From positions 1,922,001 through 1,986,000 of the forward strand of contig CM035311.1 of assembly GCA_002900995.3 (NCBI GenBank): 64,000 nucleotides of DNA. Reading direction: 5' to 3'. The position numbers were made by a program, and so were the translations under genes. Source of the stretch: Ganoderma boninense. Lineage: Eukaryota > Basidiomycota > Agaricomycetes > Polyporales > Polyporaceae. The notes under the pieces are model-generated. The model did not search any database and was not told where the DNA came from. It was given only the letters and a program-made list of their open reading frames with translations. Shown piece after piece: positions 12,301 through 23,600 of this stretch. Every line of letters begins with the position of its first letter. Position 1 is the first letter of the stretch.

Positions 12301-14306
12301 GCTCTCGCTCGAGCTTCAAGGCACCTGTGAGGGCGATGCGAATGAGGATCTTGAGATAATGCGCGAGCCCAGTGACCAGGGCGAGCAGCTCTTGCGTCAT
12401 GCCCATGCGTCGAGCACCAGTCTCTTGGGTATGAGAGAGAAGGGTAAAGAGATCCACAGTCTTTCGGCACAGCATTCTCGCCTCGCGAACATGCGACATC
12501 CCTGACGTAATGCCATCTCGTTAGTGTAGGCGAGGAACGGTAACAAAGGTAAATGTCAAACCTTTGAGCTTTAGCCGAGCGAAGTGGTATTCTAGATCAT
12601 CAATTGAGGCGAAGAGGACCTCGACGTGCAGGATAAACTTCTCGGCCATCCGGATCGCATCCAGATATTGCCCATTGCTGACCTGCCTCAGCATATCGGA
12701 AATGCAGGCGGCGCTGGACTCCTCGAATGCAGACAGGACACTGCATGAAGTCAGACAAACAAGCCCCACCGGGAGCAGTGGAGTGACTCACGTCCATATC
12801 CGATACACCTGCTGCTCCATCCTGATCTGCTTCTCCCGAAGAGATGCCGCTGTCTCCGTGCGCTCCTCCTCGACGTAAGGAGGCTCGATTGGTTGGGTCG
12901 CCTCACCATCTTCCGCCGGCGGTGGTAGACTGGTAGGGCGCCGTGTCGAGACCTTGACGTTCCAGAACTGATGCCGAACAATGAGAGTCCTGGTTGTTAA
13001 GGGGCCATTGAATAAATCGTACCTTGTTGATCATGTAGCATTCCGGATGCCAACATTCGTCCCGCGAGTTTCGGTTGATCTCCACGAACTGCTTCAGAAT
13101 CGCGCTGCTGCACCCTGCGCACTTGGTCGCATATCGTGTTGAGTAGTGGAAATGGCAGTATACGTCCCCCTCGTGCTCATAGTACGAGTCCTGGGGGCCA
13201 AAAAGTGTGGGGCATATTGAGCACGTGAAGTGCTCAACATGGAACTTTTTGTCTGTAATGCGCGTTCAATCTCCCCGCCGCCTTAAGAACGACGAGGCGA
13301 ACTTACTGCAGGCGGTGATGTAGCTTCCGCGCAAAGCCATCCCGCACTTCGCGCAAATCAGGTTCAGGCGCCGGAAGTAGTCCCGTTCGCAAAGCGGGTG
13401 TTGCTTCCCATCCTGGCCGTCAATCGGAAAGAATTTCGACGCTACTACCGTACCGCAGTCCTGTACCGGCGTTAGCAACTGTGGTCAAACCAGGCTGCAA
13501 GGACAACCGCTTACCATGCACTTGAAACATTGAAGGTGGTATACAGCGCCAAGAGCTCGAACAAACGCGCCTTGCATGGCCTTCCCGCAGGCCGCACATG
13601 GTCTAGTGGATCCGCAAGGTTAGACATCGTAATTGAAAATCATGTTCCCCCATATGCCCCCAAACAGTAAACGAGAGGACGAGATACCACAAGAGGGAGC
13701 AAAATCCCGTCGTAAGCCCCGCCTCACAGCTACTGTGAACGACCAAAGGCGCGGAATTTGACCGCAGTACATGGGCCTATGCCGTAGTCTCCACGCATAT
13801 GACCAGTTGCCGGCCGAGACTCCAGGTCAAGAAAGAAGAAGGACTCACGTAGAGGCGACGCTGGTGCTGGTATGGGTCGTCGTTGACCCGCCCCCTAGCT
13901 GGCTGCCGCCGGGCGTGGGGGGATCCGAACCGAGAGACGAGTCCGAGTGCACGCTCCGTGGTCGGGTCCGCGAGGATTCTGAGTGATCGGAGGAGGATGG
14001 GGGGAGGGGGTGGGTCGAGCTGCTGCCGGGCGTACCTGGGCGACTTGAGGCCATGTAGGCGGGGAAAGGGGACTTGGTATGCGCGCGGTCGGTGAACGAG
14101 GGATCGTGTGCGCCCCAGGACGAGGAGTGATTGAGGTCCTCGCGGCCGGTCGTCGACCCGGACAGACGGCCGCTGATCAAGGTCGTGCGGGGTGCCGAGG
14201 GTAGCGGCCCTGACAGGGACATTGCGATCTGGGGGGTAGAGTTCTGAGCGGGATGAAGAGGAGGGGCCGCCGTTGAAGTGAGCGGTGGGAGGGGGCTCAA
14301 GATCAT
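9309..14306 (-). CDS. LIM-domain RhoGAP (Lrg1/Rga1-type Rho GTPase activator)
   Basis: Order along the protein: a Ser/Thr/Pro-rich N-terminus; LIM 1 (PCAACGKAM..., GTVVASKFF..., CERDYF); LIM 2 (LICAKCGMALRGSYITAC ... YCHFHY); a third zinc-ligand block (KCAGCSSAILKQFV ... CWHPECYMI); a helical middle region; a further Cys/His block (DLCVKCNQTV ... HSHCLVCQTCGK ... IFCTEHG); and a C-terminal RhoGAP domain containing GIFRRNGNIRRL with the catalytic arginine and NPVQLAALLKKFFRDLPDPL. LIM plus RhoGAP is the arrangement of yeast Lrg1/Rga1 and S. pombe Rga1, which switch off Rho or Cdc42 in polarity and wall signalling. The tail after RhoGAP is Pro/Ser-rich and ends at 9309. The start is uncertain: ATG at 14306 is the first in the frame that splices into LIM 1, but an overlapping frame is open further upstream. 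Confidence 0.88.
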
Positions 14307-14860
14307 GGTCTGAACCCTGGTCAGAAGCCATGGCTATGTAGACGAGGGTAGCGGAGTCGCTGCTAGTGCTCGAGGACTGGGAGGAGAGGGAGAGGTGCTG
14401 TTTCTGGTGGTCAGGCCCGCTCATGGCTGCGACGTGGGCTCTCAGACGGCTAGCGGGCAGAGGGCGGGCGTCGAGGGCGGGCGAGGGTAGCCAGAGGGTA
14501 TTAGCAGACGGAAACCAGCTCAATCTCGACGTCGATGCTTTCGGAACACCAATTTCCCTACATCGGCCTGCGTGACACCACCCACGTGGCGCCGTGTCAC
14601 ACCCTCCGCACTCCACCCACGCTCCGCCTCTTCCGCCACGTCCACTGCCCTCGGACCTCCCCAAAACGCATCCTCCACACATTGGTAGCCACCCACAAGC
14701 ATGCCGGAGGTCGTTCGTCGCGAAAGCAGTGTAAGCACATTCATTCGGCGGTGCCACCAAGAATTTTTACACAGCATCCGGCCGCACATGCACTGGCACA
14801 CGAGAACGGAGTTGCTATATACGATATCCCACCTCATAAACGGAGATGTCATCCTCTTGT
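14307..14860. other. Upstream region of the LIM-RhoGAP gene
   Basis: It holds the promoter and leader of the LIM-RhoGAP gene and the 3' end of M20 copy 1 (both minus). An upstream ATG at about 14424 opens another frame that overlaps the RhoGAP start; it could be a 5' exon or chance. Confidence 0.45.
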
Positions 14861-17416
14861 CTAGCCCTCGAACTCGTCGGCATTCAGGATCAGCGTCGTG
14901 AAGAACCTAATCTCCTCCAAGAAGCCATCGACCACAAGGACTGAAAATTTTAATGAGCTTGGGGATCGGGCATATCCAAGTAAAGTATAACACCCACATT
15001 CGTTGACCGTGTGCACCCCGTTTGCCAAAGCCGTCCCGTTGCCAGCGTTGTGGTGATTATAGCGGTAGATGTGCTCCGTGAGCGCCCAGTACCATCGAGT
15101 GTCTGCAAGTCAAGCCCGAACCGCTGTCAGCCGCTGTAATCTCCCGCTGCTGCCCGGAAACCTCGACCGAAACACAGCACCCACCAGTATTCCCTGACAT
15201 AATGCCCGGCGCAACAAAGATGTTGTCGTCCCCAGTCAAGTTGCGATGCGCGTTGTACGTTGCCTTGATCGTTCCAGACAGTAGGGCATACTCCCCCGCG
15301 TCAATAGGGCTAATTGGAGCCGGCTCAAGCGCACCACCCCAAGCATCGCTGATCGTAAGGGTCCCGTAAGCCGGCGCGTCGTGTTCGGACACTTGAGCAC
15401 CAAACGCAGTGTATGATAGGTTGAAGTGTTCAGCAAGCTTCTTCAGAAGTTTCGTGTCGTGTGCCTGGACGGATGCGACCGAACTGCGGCTAAGAGTCAG
15501 TTGCCTTATCGAAGGGCGTGACAGATATTAGGACGAACCTATCAGTGGCAATCCGGTGGTTGACAACGGCCCAGGCTCGCTCAGGCAGAGCGTTGGTCTT
15601 GACGCCGCCGTTCACCAGGTCGATAGCTTGAGTCGTTCCAACGAGGGCGTGGAAAGCCTTGCTCTTGAACAGCTCCTTTTGGGCCGCCTTGAGCGCCTTG
15701 TCGGACTTAACAGATTTCTTAAGGTCCTTGCGGAGTTTGTGGGGAAGGTCGGTGGCATACGCGGCAAGGCACTGTGCCTTCCAATACATCGGGGTACCAC
15801 GGGAGAGCTGAGCCTCGTAGGGGTTCTCTTCATAATGGACAAGGAGTTGAGAGAGGATGCCGATGGTCTGTAGTCAGGTGAGTGGGTTGCACTGCGTCTC
15901 AAGGATAAACCAATTATACCGTGTGGTCAGGAGGAACGCTAGAGTGACCGCCAGGGGAGGTAACCTCGACGCGGACATCGATGTAACCCTTCTCAGCGAT
16001 ACCAGGGGTGGCGACAACACCGCCGTACTCGTTAGCGAATCCTCCTATGGCGAAGGTGAGTCATTCATTCCTTCGCGTTGTCACGGAACACGTACCACCC
16101 TCGTCAACGAGAAGCAAAAACGAATTTTGACCGTACGTCTTCTCCAAGTACTTGCCGATGGAAGCCGCACCCTATAAGCTCCCATGTCAGCAAGGAGTAA
16201 CATATAGCTGACAATTCGTTGGAATAATCCGCGCTCATCGCTTGAACAAACGGTGTCCAAGACATCAATTGTTGCCTCGCTTAGGTTAGGGCTGGACTCG
16301 CTGTGGGCAGCATGGCAACGTCGCTTCGAGCTTGGAGACAATGCTACGAAGTGTGCCAGAAACATTCGCATGTATAGGGTGCCAATGTTGCGAAGTGCGG
16401 ACGCAATCGGTTCTAGAATACTCACATGGAAGCCGCTAGCCTCCTCGTCGAAGCCGAAGCCGAGGACAACACCTCGAGTCGGTTGGAACCCAGTCTCGAG
16501 CAGAGACTCAACCGCCGACCTGTTGCTCTGAATCAGCGGATGAATAATCAAGTCGTGGGCTGGCCTACAGGATGCCAATCAGGCCGCTCTTGTCGTCAGA
16601 GCTCCCGCGACCCCAAATGCGCTTGCCTGTTGGCATTATGAGATAATAGTTCATAACCTCGCACGCAGCAAGACTGACCGTCGAAGTAGCCGGAGTACGG
16701 TGGGTAGTTCCATTCGTCAACGGTGTCGGGGTTAACGGGAACGACGTCTTGGTGAGCCAGGAGGAGGAGAGGCTTCAACGACGCGTCGGAGCCCTTCCAT
16801 ACGTATACCAAGCCGTACGTGTTGACCTTCGTAAGCTCAAGCGACGAGTGACTGCGTGTGTTTTCCGTCAGATCTGCACATGTCAGACTGGGAACGGAAC
16901 ACTGACGTCAGAGGGAACGCGCTGGACAAATAATCATGGAAGGGGCCGAACGCCTCCCAACGTTTGTCTTCGCCTACTGGCCCCATCTTATCATAAGACT
17001 CAGTTCTGTGAAATGTCAGCTCAAATCGCGCGTCCCGCCACAAATGACGCTTGCACGTACGGTACACGGACTGCGCCACCAAGCCATTCGACCGCACGCG
17101 ATCTGAACGCGTCGGTGTCGTAAGTATCACCCAAGGAGTCCCACAGCTTCGCATTCCTCGTGGGGACCACGGCGGCAGATTGAGGGCAGTGCTCTGCAGC
17201 CTTCCACTGGTGGTCCGACGCCAGGAGGTCGGTCACGCAGCGAGGGATGGGAGAGAGGCCGACTGCGTTCAAGCAGACGAAGAGGGCAGCACCAAACAGA
17301 AGAGCCTTCACGACGGCGAGTCCGGCGCGACAGCTGCCCTTCTTGCGCGGGGCAGCGTCCAACGCGGTCGACGGGAGAAGGGGTACGGCGGTATACTCCT
17401 CCTTAGACATGGGCAT
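14861..17416 (-). CDS. M20 metallopeptidase, carboxypeptidase S / PM20D1-like, copy 1
   Basis: Start ATG at 17416 (MPMSKEEYTAVPLL); an inner ATG lies two codons on. A short cytoplasmic tail is followed by one membrane segment (about VVKALLFGAALFVCLNAVGL), predicting a type II anchor with a lumenal catalytic domain, as in yeast Cps1. Metal and catalytic residues are visible: LLAHQDVVPV, WGRGSSDDKSG, GFGFDEEASG, LLVDEGG, the lid-domain GGHSSVPP and the C-terminal GVHTVNE His. It ends ...RFFTTLILNADEFEG. The family removes C-terminal or N-acyl amide-linked residues using two zinc ions. Two paralogues lie at 50.8-53.2 kb and 56.8-59.5 kb. Unlike them, copy 1 has no intron in the HQD codon. Confidence 0.88.
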
Positions 17417-17976
17417 GGCGGTAGTAGTGGTGGTGGTGAGAAGAGAAACCGAGGGTGTCAAGGGGAAAGTTGAGTTCACGGGAGCCCCGCACCGGCGTCC
17501 GGACCCCTAGGCTAGTAATATATATACCCCGGGAGATCATGTGAGATTATGCAGTTGACGACGAAAGACGTTATCCAGAAGATTGGTGTGCCGAGGCTGG
17601 CGGGACGCCTTCGATATCAGTACCTTGGAGGGAAAGGCAACTGCCGGCTTGTGGCCCCGAGGCGCGCTAGGTTTCGAAGCCATGTCGGAAGGTAACTGTG
17701 TATTCTGAGAAATTAACCCCTTGAGCATACCCGATGGTTGTATGAGAGAGTACATGTTTGTTGCTGGTACTCTTAGAGGGAAGAGGAAGAGGAAGAAAAG
17801 AGGCACAATCCGCGACAGGGCTGGTTTTCGGGGTTTAGCGCGTGGGGGTGGTCGGGAGTATCCGGGGTCCCGAGGTTCGCGTCGCGGGGTCAAGAGACTC
17901 TTGAGTCTTTCGGACCAAAATTTGGACAGTGAGCTTCGTTAGAGCGCGTGCTGCTGGCGGAGGTCGACATCCACTC
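17417..17976. promoter_or_regulatory. Divergent promoter M20 copy 1 / mL44, with TATA box
   Basis: TATATATA at 17519-17526 lies about 100 bp upstream of the M20 start, the usual place for a TATA box. On the mL44 side there is a near-palindrome CCAAAATTTGG inside 17912-17927, about 50 bp before the ATG. A 118-codon open frame on the minus strand (17537-17893) has no recognisable feature and is probably chance. Confidence 0.55.
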
Positions 17977-19782
17977 ATGGGCTATGCACAGCGCAAGGTC
18001 GCGACCACGGCTTCCAAACTCACCCATGTCTCCTCTTCACACCTAAAAGCTCTTCCTCCGAGGCAGTCTCTCCTCTCCGCTGGCAGGGCCGCTCCTCCCA
18101 CTGTCTTCGACGCAGAGTCATGGGCCGCGTCACAACCCCCTCCCCAGTCCACCCTCGCCGCCTTCGCACATAGGGTCGGCCTTGGGAAGGTCGTGCCGTC
18201 CCCAGAGATCATCCAACAAGCATGCACGCACCCGTCTTTCGTCCAGCTCCACACCCAGCAGCATCCCGACCAACCCCTCCCTGCCACCAATGCGTCCCTC
18301 GCGACGCTCGGCAATTCTCTGCTCGGCTTGTTCGCCACCGAGTTCGTCAACTCGTCCTACCCGCACCTCCCCACCCGCGTCATGAAGGCCGCAGTCAGCG
18401 CGCACGTTGGTCCGACGACCTGCGCGAACCTTGCGCGTGAGATGGGTGCCATGTCCATTCTGCGCTGGCATCGCTCAGTACGTGCCGTCTTACCTCATGT
18501 CGTACATCCTGTTAACGTGTTTTATGTAGCCGGGGAGCTCAACGCAGTCCGCGGTGCTTCATAGCGACGCGCTGGCATCCGTGCCGAGAGCGCTCACCGC
18601 CTTGGTCTACCAGTACAGGTCATTGCGTTCAGCACGAAGATTTGCCGAGAAGTTCTTCTTTAGCAGGGACATTGACTTGCGGGGGATGATGAAATTCAGA
18701 GATCCGAAGCAGACACTGCTGGCGACGGTCGCGAAGTTTGGGAGGGAACGTCCGGTATCGAGGTATGTGTCTCGTGTCCTCATCCTCTCTCTTTTTCGAT
18801 GGTATCGGTGTCGTGTGGCGTCTTCGACGTATATACGTCCAATGCTGGGAGACAATCCACGCAGCTGGCATGCGCAGCGCTCTGGCATGTCGAAGGACGT
18901 GTCCACTGTATTCCATCTTTTTGCACCTGCACCTTGCCCCTGCACCAGTGCTTCGAGTCACGGGCGTTTTTTTTTCGCAAAACGACAGTATTTCCCCTTG
19001 CTAGCCGGGTAGCTTCTAGCTGCTGTCAGTGGCAGAACCAGCCGTAGTCCGTGCTGGCGGACCCCTCTCCTAACGCGTCTCGGTGGAACAACACCTTAAT
19101 TTCAGATAGGTGTAGGGTTCGCTTCTTGCCTTCCTAAGCCCATCTGATAATGACGGGTACGGTGTTCCACGGAAGAATGCAGGGCCTCTCTACTCATGCA
19201 GTGTACCGCGTCCTCAGGGAGGCTTAATCCTCGCTTTAGACACAAAACGCTCCGACATACTTGCAGCCTCGATCTTCCATCGTTTTGAATTCTTTACCTT
19301 CATAATTTCTCAAGGTTGCGGGAGTCTGACGGCTTCTGCTAGATTGCTTAAGGAGACCGGTCGATTCTCAAATTCACCGGTCTTCGTGGTTGGCATCTTT
19401 TCAGGTGCCGACAAGCTCGGTGAAGGGTTCGGCAGCTCACTGAAAATGGCTGAGTACCGGGTAAGCACGCCTTTGCTTTGTTTCCTCTGGGCTGTGAGCT
19501 GATCACAAGGTGGCACTGTGACAGGCGGCAGAAGACTCTTTATTGAGGCTCTACCTGACGCGACAGCCACCACACCTGGTGCAGCTCCCAACGTCGACGT
19601 TCCCGGACGCGCTGGGGAACGTCTTCGAGGCAAAGGGCGCGGAGAGCCCATATTTGCCTGTGTCGCTCGGTGACTCGGAAGTCCTGTACGGCAGTGCAGG
19701 CCGGACGGGTGTTCGCACACCTGGAGCGCGCTCGCGGGCTGCCGAGGCAGCTGAGGATGATCTAGAGGACTACGTACTATAA
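17977..19782 (+). CDS. MRPL3: Mitochondrial large ribosomal subunit protein mL44 (Mrpl3), RNase III-like
   Basis: Four exons: 17977-18477, 18530-18762, 19343-19460 and 19525-19782, summing to 1110 nt and 369 residues. The first ATG in frame gives MGYAQRKVATTASKLTH, a basic hydroxylated presequence typical of mitochondrial import. Then comes an RNase III-like fold (EIIQQACTHPSFVQLH, ATLGNSLLGLFATEF, ALTALVYQY) whose catalytic acidic signature is not conserved, as expected for the ribosomal member, and a C-terminal dsRNA-binding-like part (SPVFVVGIFSGADKLGEG, MAEYR, AAEDSLLRLYL). It is a structural protein of the mitoribosome. Intron 2 is 580 nt, about ten times the local norm. Confidence 0.9.
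18763..19342 (+). other. Unusually long intron (580 nt) in mL44
   Basis: It is bounded by GTATGT and CTGCTAG, and frame is kept across it. It holds stops in all three frames of the host gene. No tRNA or clear snoRNA boxes seen. A string CAGTGGCAGAACCAG near 19026 weakly resembles a hAT-type end, but I found no matching inverted end. Confidence 0.7.
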
Positions 19783-20663
19783 TACAGGCATGCTTAATTT
19801 CCCAGCACAACCACCCGTCGCACGCTATCGCACATAATGTTCAACCGCTCGCCACCTGTGGATGCAAGATTGTGCGTGGGTTTCAAATCCTGGTGGCACT
19901 ACGCATAAGTACGGCATTCCATGCATCCGGAATCTGGAGTCAAGGGAGTGGTGGCCGCCAAATTGGATCATGTTGCATTCAAAATGCATCTGGGCTGAGA
20001 TGTGCATATCTAGTGAAACTTCTATGGCACTCTCATCTTGAGTGTGGCTATCAACAGTCGCGGCGCTTAGCCTTGCGCCAGGACTCGGAGGAAGTGTGTC
20101 CAAGCTTGGTTCAAGCCGAGTGTGCAAACGGGTGCTTTCCGCGCGCCCCGGAACCCCACCCGACACCCAAGCTTTCACGGTTCACTCAAGCCATGTATGC
20201 GAGCCGATCCGGTGTAAACGAGTCCCGCATGTGTGGGTTTCTGTCTATACGTGGAACCAATGATGGGCTCTAAAGTGCCATTGGATAATTCACCTTCCAT
20301 TTGGACATCGCCGTTTGAGGCAGTGAGGACGGCGCACTCGCCAGATGTGAAACAGCGCTCCAGCCAGTGCAGCACCGCACCGTTCCTGCGCGTTTGTCTC
20401 GGTACCACCACCATCCCATTAAATTCCTCCCAACGGCCACCTTCACGCCCTGCGGACACGGCCGTACAACACGCCAGCTCAACGCGTTCCTCTCCTCTCT
20501 TCCGCTGCGGCATCAGGCGCATTGGGTCCTCGCCGAGTACTCAGTGCTATATCTTCTCTAGGCTCTCACGCACGCTCACAACTCCCTCCTCTCGGGTCCC
20601 CTTCGCTCTGAATTTCGATTCTGACTATACCCGCGCCCTCGGTTTGTGCGCTAGCGACATACC
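19783..20663. other. Intergenic region, mL44 3' flank and promoter of the F-BAR RhoGAP
   Basis: About 880 bp. Pyrimidine-rich stretches occur before the next start. No further gene recognised. Confidence 0.5.
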
Positions 20664-23600
20664 ATGGCCGTCCTGTCGCTCCCGCTGACTTTCTCGAACT
20701 CGTTCTGGTCGGAGGACTATCGCAAGGGGCTGGAGGTCCTTTATGCTGAACTGGAGAAGGTACGTCAGCATGTTCATTCTCGTGGCGCATTTATAGCTTA
20801 CGGCGGTGCTGCACATGCAGGGTATTGCAGAGAATACTGAGATCGCCAAGTTCATACGCGTGAGTCTCGTTCTCTCGCTTCGAATGTTCGCGTGGTGCAT
20901 AGAAGGCTTCCAAGAAATTAGCGGACCTGCATGTTGGCGCGTCCGCTATGTAGTCCTTCTATTCCGACGCTTTGATGTGAGGATACACCACGCGGTATCT
21001 GACGGTCGCCTGGTGTATGGACATGGTCCTTGGACTCTCGGCCTCGAGAGTCCCTTTTTGGCCCATATCCACCAGGTGGACAGAGGGTGGCGTACGCAGG
21101 TATCCAGTGTGCACATTGGGTTTAGGTTGCCTCGCGTATGCCGTCCGGCTCAGCGGAATTCGCCGGCATTACCGAGGATCTGCGCCGCCATAGGTGGATT
21201 TGTGATGTGATTAAGACTGTCCACATTTCGTAGACAAGCATGAGGCGGGGGGGTCACAAAGGCGCGACATCTATTTCAGACGCATGCTTGGGTTTGCCGG
21301 CAAGCCATGACGTCCCATTTCTGTGATCGTCAGTCTGAGGTTCTTGATATGCTGACGTGGGTTTCTAGCAACGGGCTGCCGCAGAGCTCACGATTGGCGC
21401 GACTTTGAAAGCTGACCCGCCTCCTGGTATGTAAATGGTACTCTGAGTTTTGCGCGTGTATTCTAAAGTCCTGATTTTCAGATTCGGTCTTTGAGCGGGA
21501 CGATGGAGCGTCATTGCTCATGACTTTCAAGGGAATGCGCGACGAGTCGGCGGTGCAAGGTACCCTACACGAGAGCGTTGCGAAAGAGTTGCAAGGCGTT
21601 GTCGTGGAGCCATTCGAGAAGTGGGCCACCGGTCACAAGGTGGGGAGATACTGTTGAATCGATCCAGGTTATGTCTGACGGAAAGGTTTCCGTAGGAACG
21701 TCTTCTTACGAGCAAGGCCAACATACTTGACGGCTACATATACGACTATGAAATTAACCAAGTTGAGGTGCGTTACCCACCGGACTATTTCTGTCTGTAG
21801 TGCTCACTAGCACGTACATTCAGGTCACGAAGCTGAAGAATGACTACTTGAATAAGACACGCAAAGCAGATGAGGCAGAGGATGAGTGCGTGTTTCTTTC
21901 TTGTCAAATCCATGTGTATTGACACAGATTATGGCAGCGCGCGTTTCGCGCCCATCACACATCCAGTTGGCGACCAGTACACATCACCCAAGCTGAAGCC
22001 TCTCGGTGCGAACCCGGCCGCAGTGCGCACGCCCCAGAGGCAAGCTACGATGTCTGAACGCATCACAGCGCGCCTGAAAGAGTTCAGACTGAATGCGTCC
22101 ACCGGTATCCAGCAGCCTCCTGCCAAGCCAGACGTGCAGTTCGACGCGGACGAAGAAGAGAAACGCACGCCCAAGGTCGACAAGGGGAAAGGCCGTGCTA
22201 ATGATGTTGGATCAGGGTCGGCCTCGCCTCAGCGCATGATGTCCCCGCCCCCGCTTGACCCGCCGATGCCCCCTGCGAAGGTGGCGCCGCCGAAGCTTGA
22301 GACTGATCCCCTTCCTCCTCCGCCTCCTCCTCCCATGGACATCGCGGGCATCTTGATGCCCCCGGCCGAGGTCACTGCGTTGCTCAAGAAGGCGAAGGAA
22401 GAGCTGCCTCTCCGCCCCGTCCGCTTCCCTCTTCTCGGCGAGTATCAGGACTGCTTCTCAGGCGAGGAGTTTGCGAGCTGGCTCAAGGACAACATCAAGG
22501 CACTCAATGATAACCCCAGCCACGCCGAGATTGCGGGGCGCGTTCTTACTGAGAAGTACAACCTCTTGCGTCGTCTCGGAGAGCTTGGTAACGACTTCGA
22601 GAACACCGACGACGCGTTCTATCAGTTCCGCCCTCGTGCTTTCAACCTCGATGCCCCACCCACTGTTGGCGCCAAGACTTCGGCGTCCAGCACCCCTGCT
22701 CAGGTCTTGACTCCCATTGAGCAGCGCTTGACGCCGTTGGCGCAGAACGTCGCTGCTCGTACTGGTGGCTTCGCCAGCCTAGTCTCCAAGGCTTTCTCAG
22801 CCAGCGGCGAGCCGGTCCATGTCCGTGCCCGCCGCGAGGCCGACAACGCGGACAAGGAGTATCGTACGGCTGTTCGCAAGCTCGACCGGCAGCGGCTCGG
22901 GCTCGAGGAGCGCATCGAGGAGACGCTCAAGACCTTGCAGAAGTGGGAGCTTGACAGGCTCCGCGCGGTCAAGACGGTGCTCACGCAGTATCATGCTGCC
23001 GTCGTAAAACTTTCTGGCAACTACAAGGCATCGAGTGAGACCGTTGAGACTCTCGTCGCCGCGTACCAGCCGGAGCAGGACATCAAGGTCCTCATCGAGC
23101 GCTACCGCACGGGGCCGTTCCGCCCTGTCGCACAGGTGTACGAGTCGATCTCGCACGACGAGAGTGACGTCGTGTTCGGCATTGATCTGCGCAGGTGGGC
23201 GGACGGTGCGTACTGGAACGCTGCGAGCCCCGGGGAGAGAAAGGAAGAGCTCCCCCCTATCCTCCTTGCTTTGCTTGGCGGGCTCGAAGAGGCATATGGC
23301 AGGCTTCCTAACGACATGGGTAAGTGTACTATCTGCTGCTGTGTTCCTTTATTTTCTGATGATAGTGGTCCGTGCAGAGAAGCGCAAGACATGGATCTAC
23401 GAGGTCCCCCTCCCAGCCGTGCATCATTTACGCGAGACCCTCAACGCCGTGCCGCCGGAGGAGGACGTTCCGCACGACCTGCTGCAGAAGTACGATGCGC
23501 CGGTGCTCGCCAGCGGCGTGAAGCTGTGGGCGCTCGAGCTCGATCCGCCTCTGTGCATGTACGAGGGCTGGGACGAGCTTCGCAAGGTGTATCCCACTGT

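Noticed and set aside
17537..17893. 118-codon minus-strand frame between M20 copy 1 and mL44
   Set aside because: No domain and it lies within a divergent promoter region; hydrophobic stretch is short and its start is unsupported.
19026..19060. hAT-like terminal repeat in the long mL44 intron
   Set aside because: Only one weakly matching end, no target-site duplication and no transposase.
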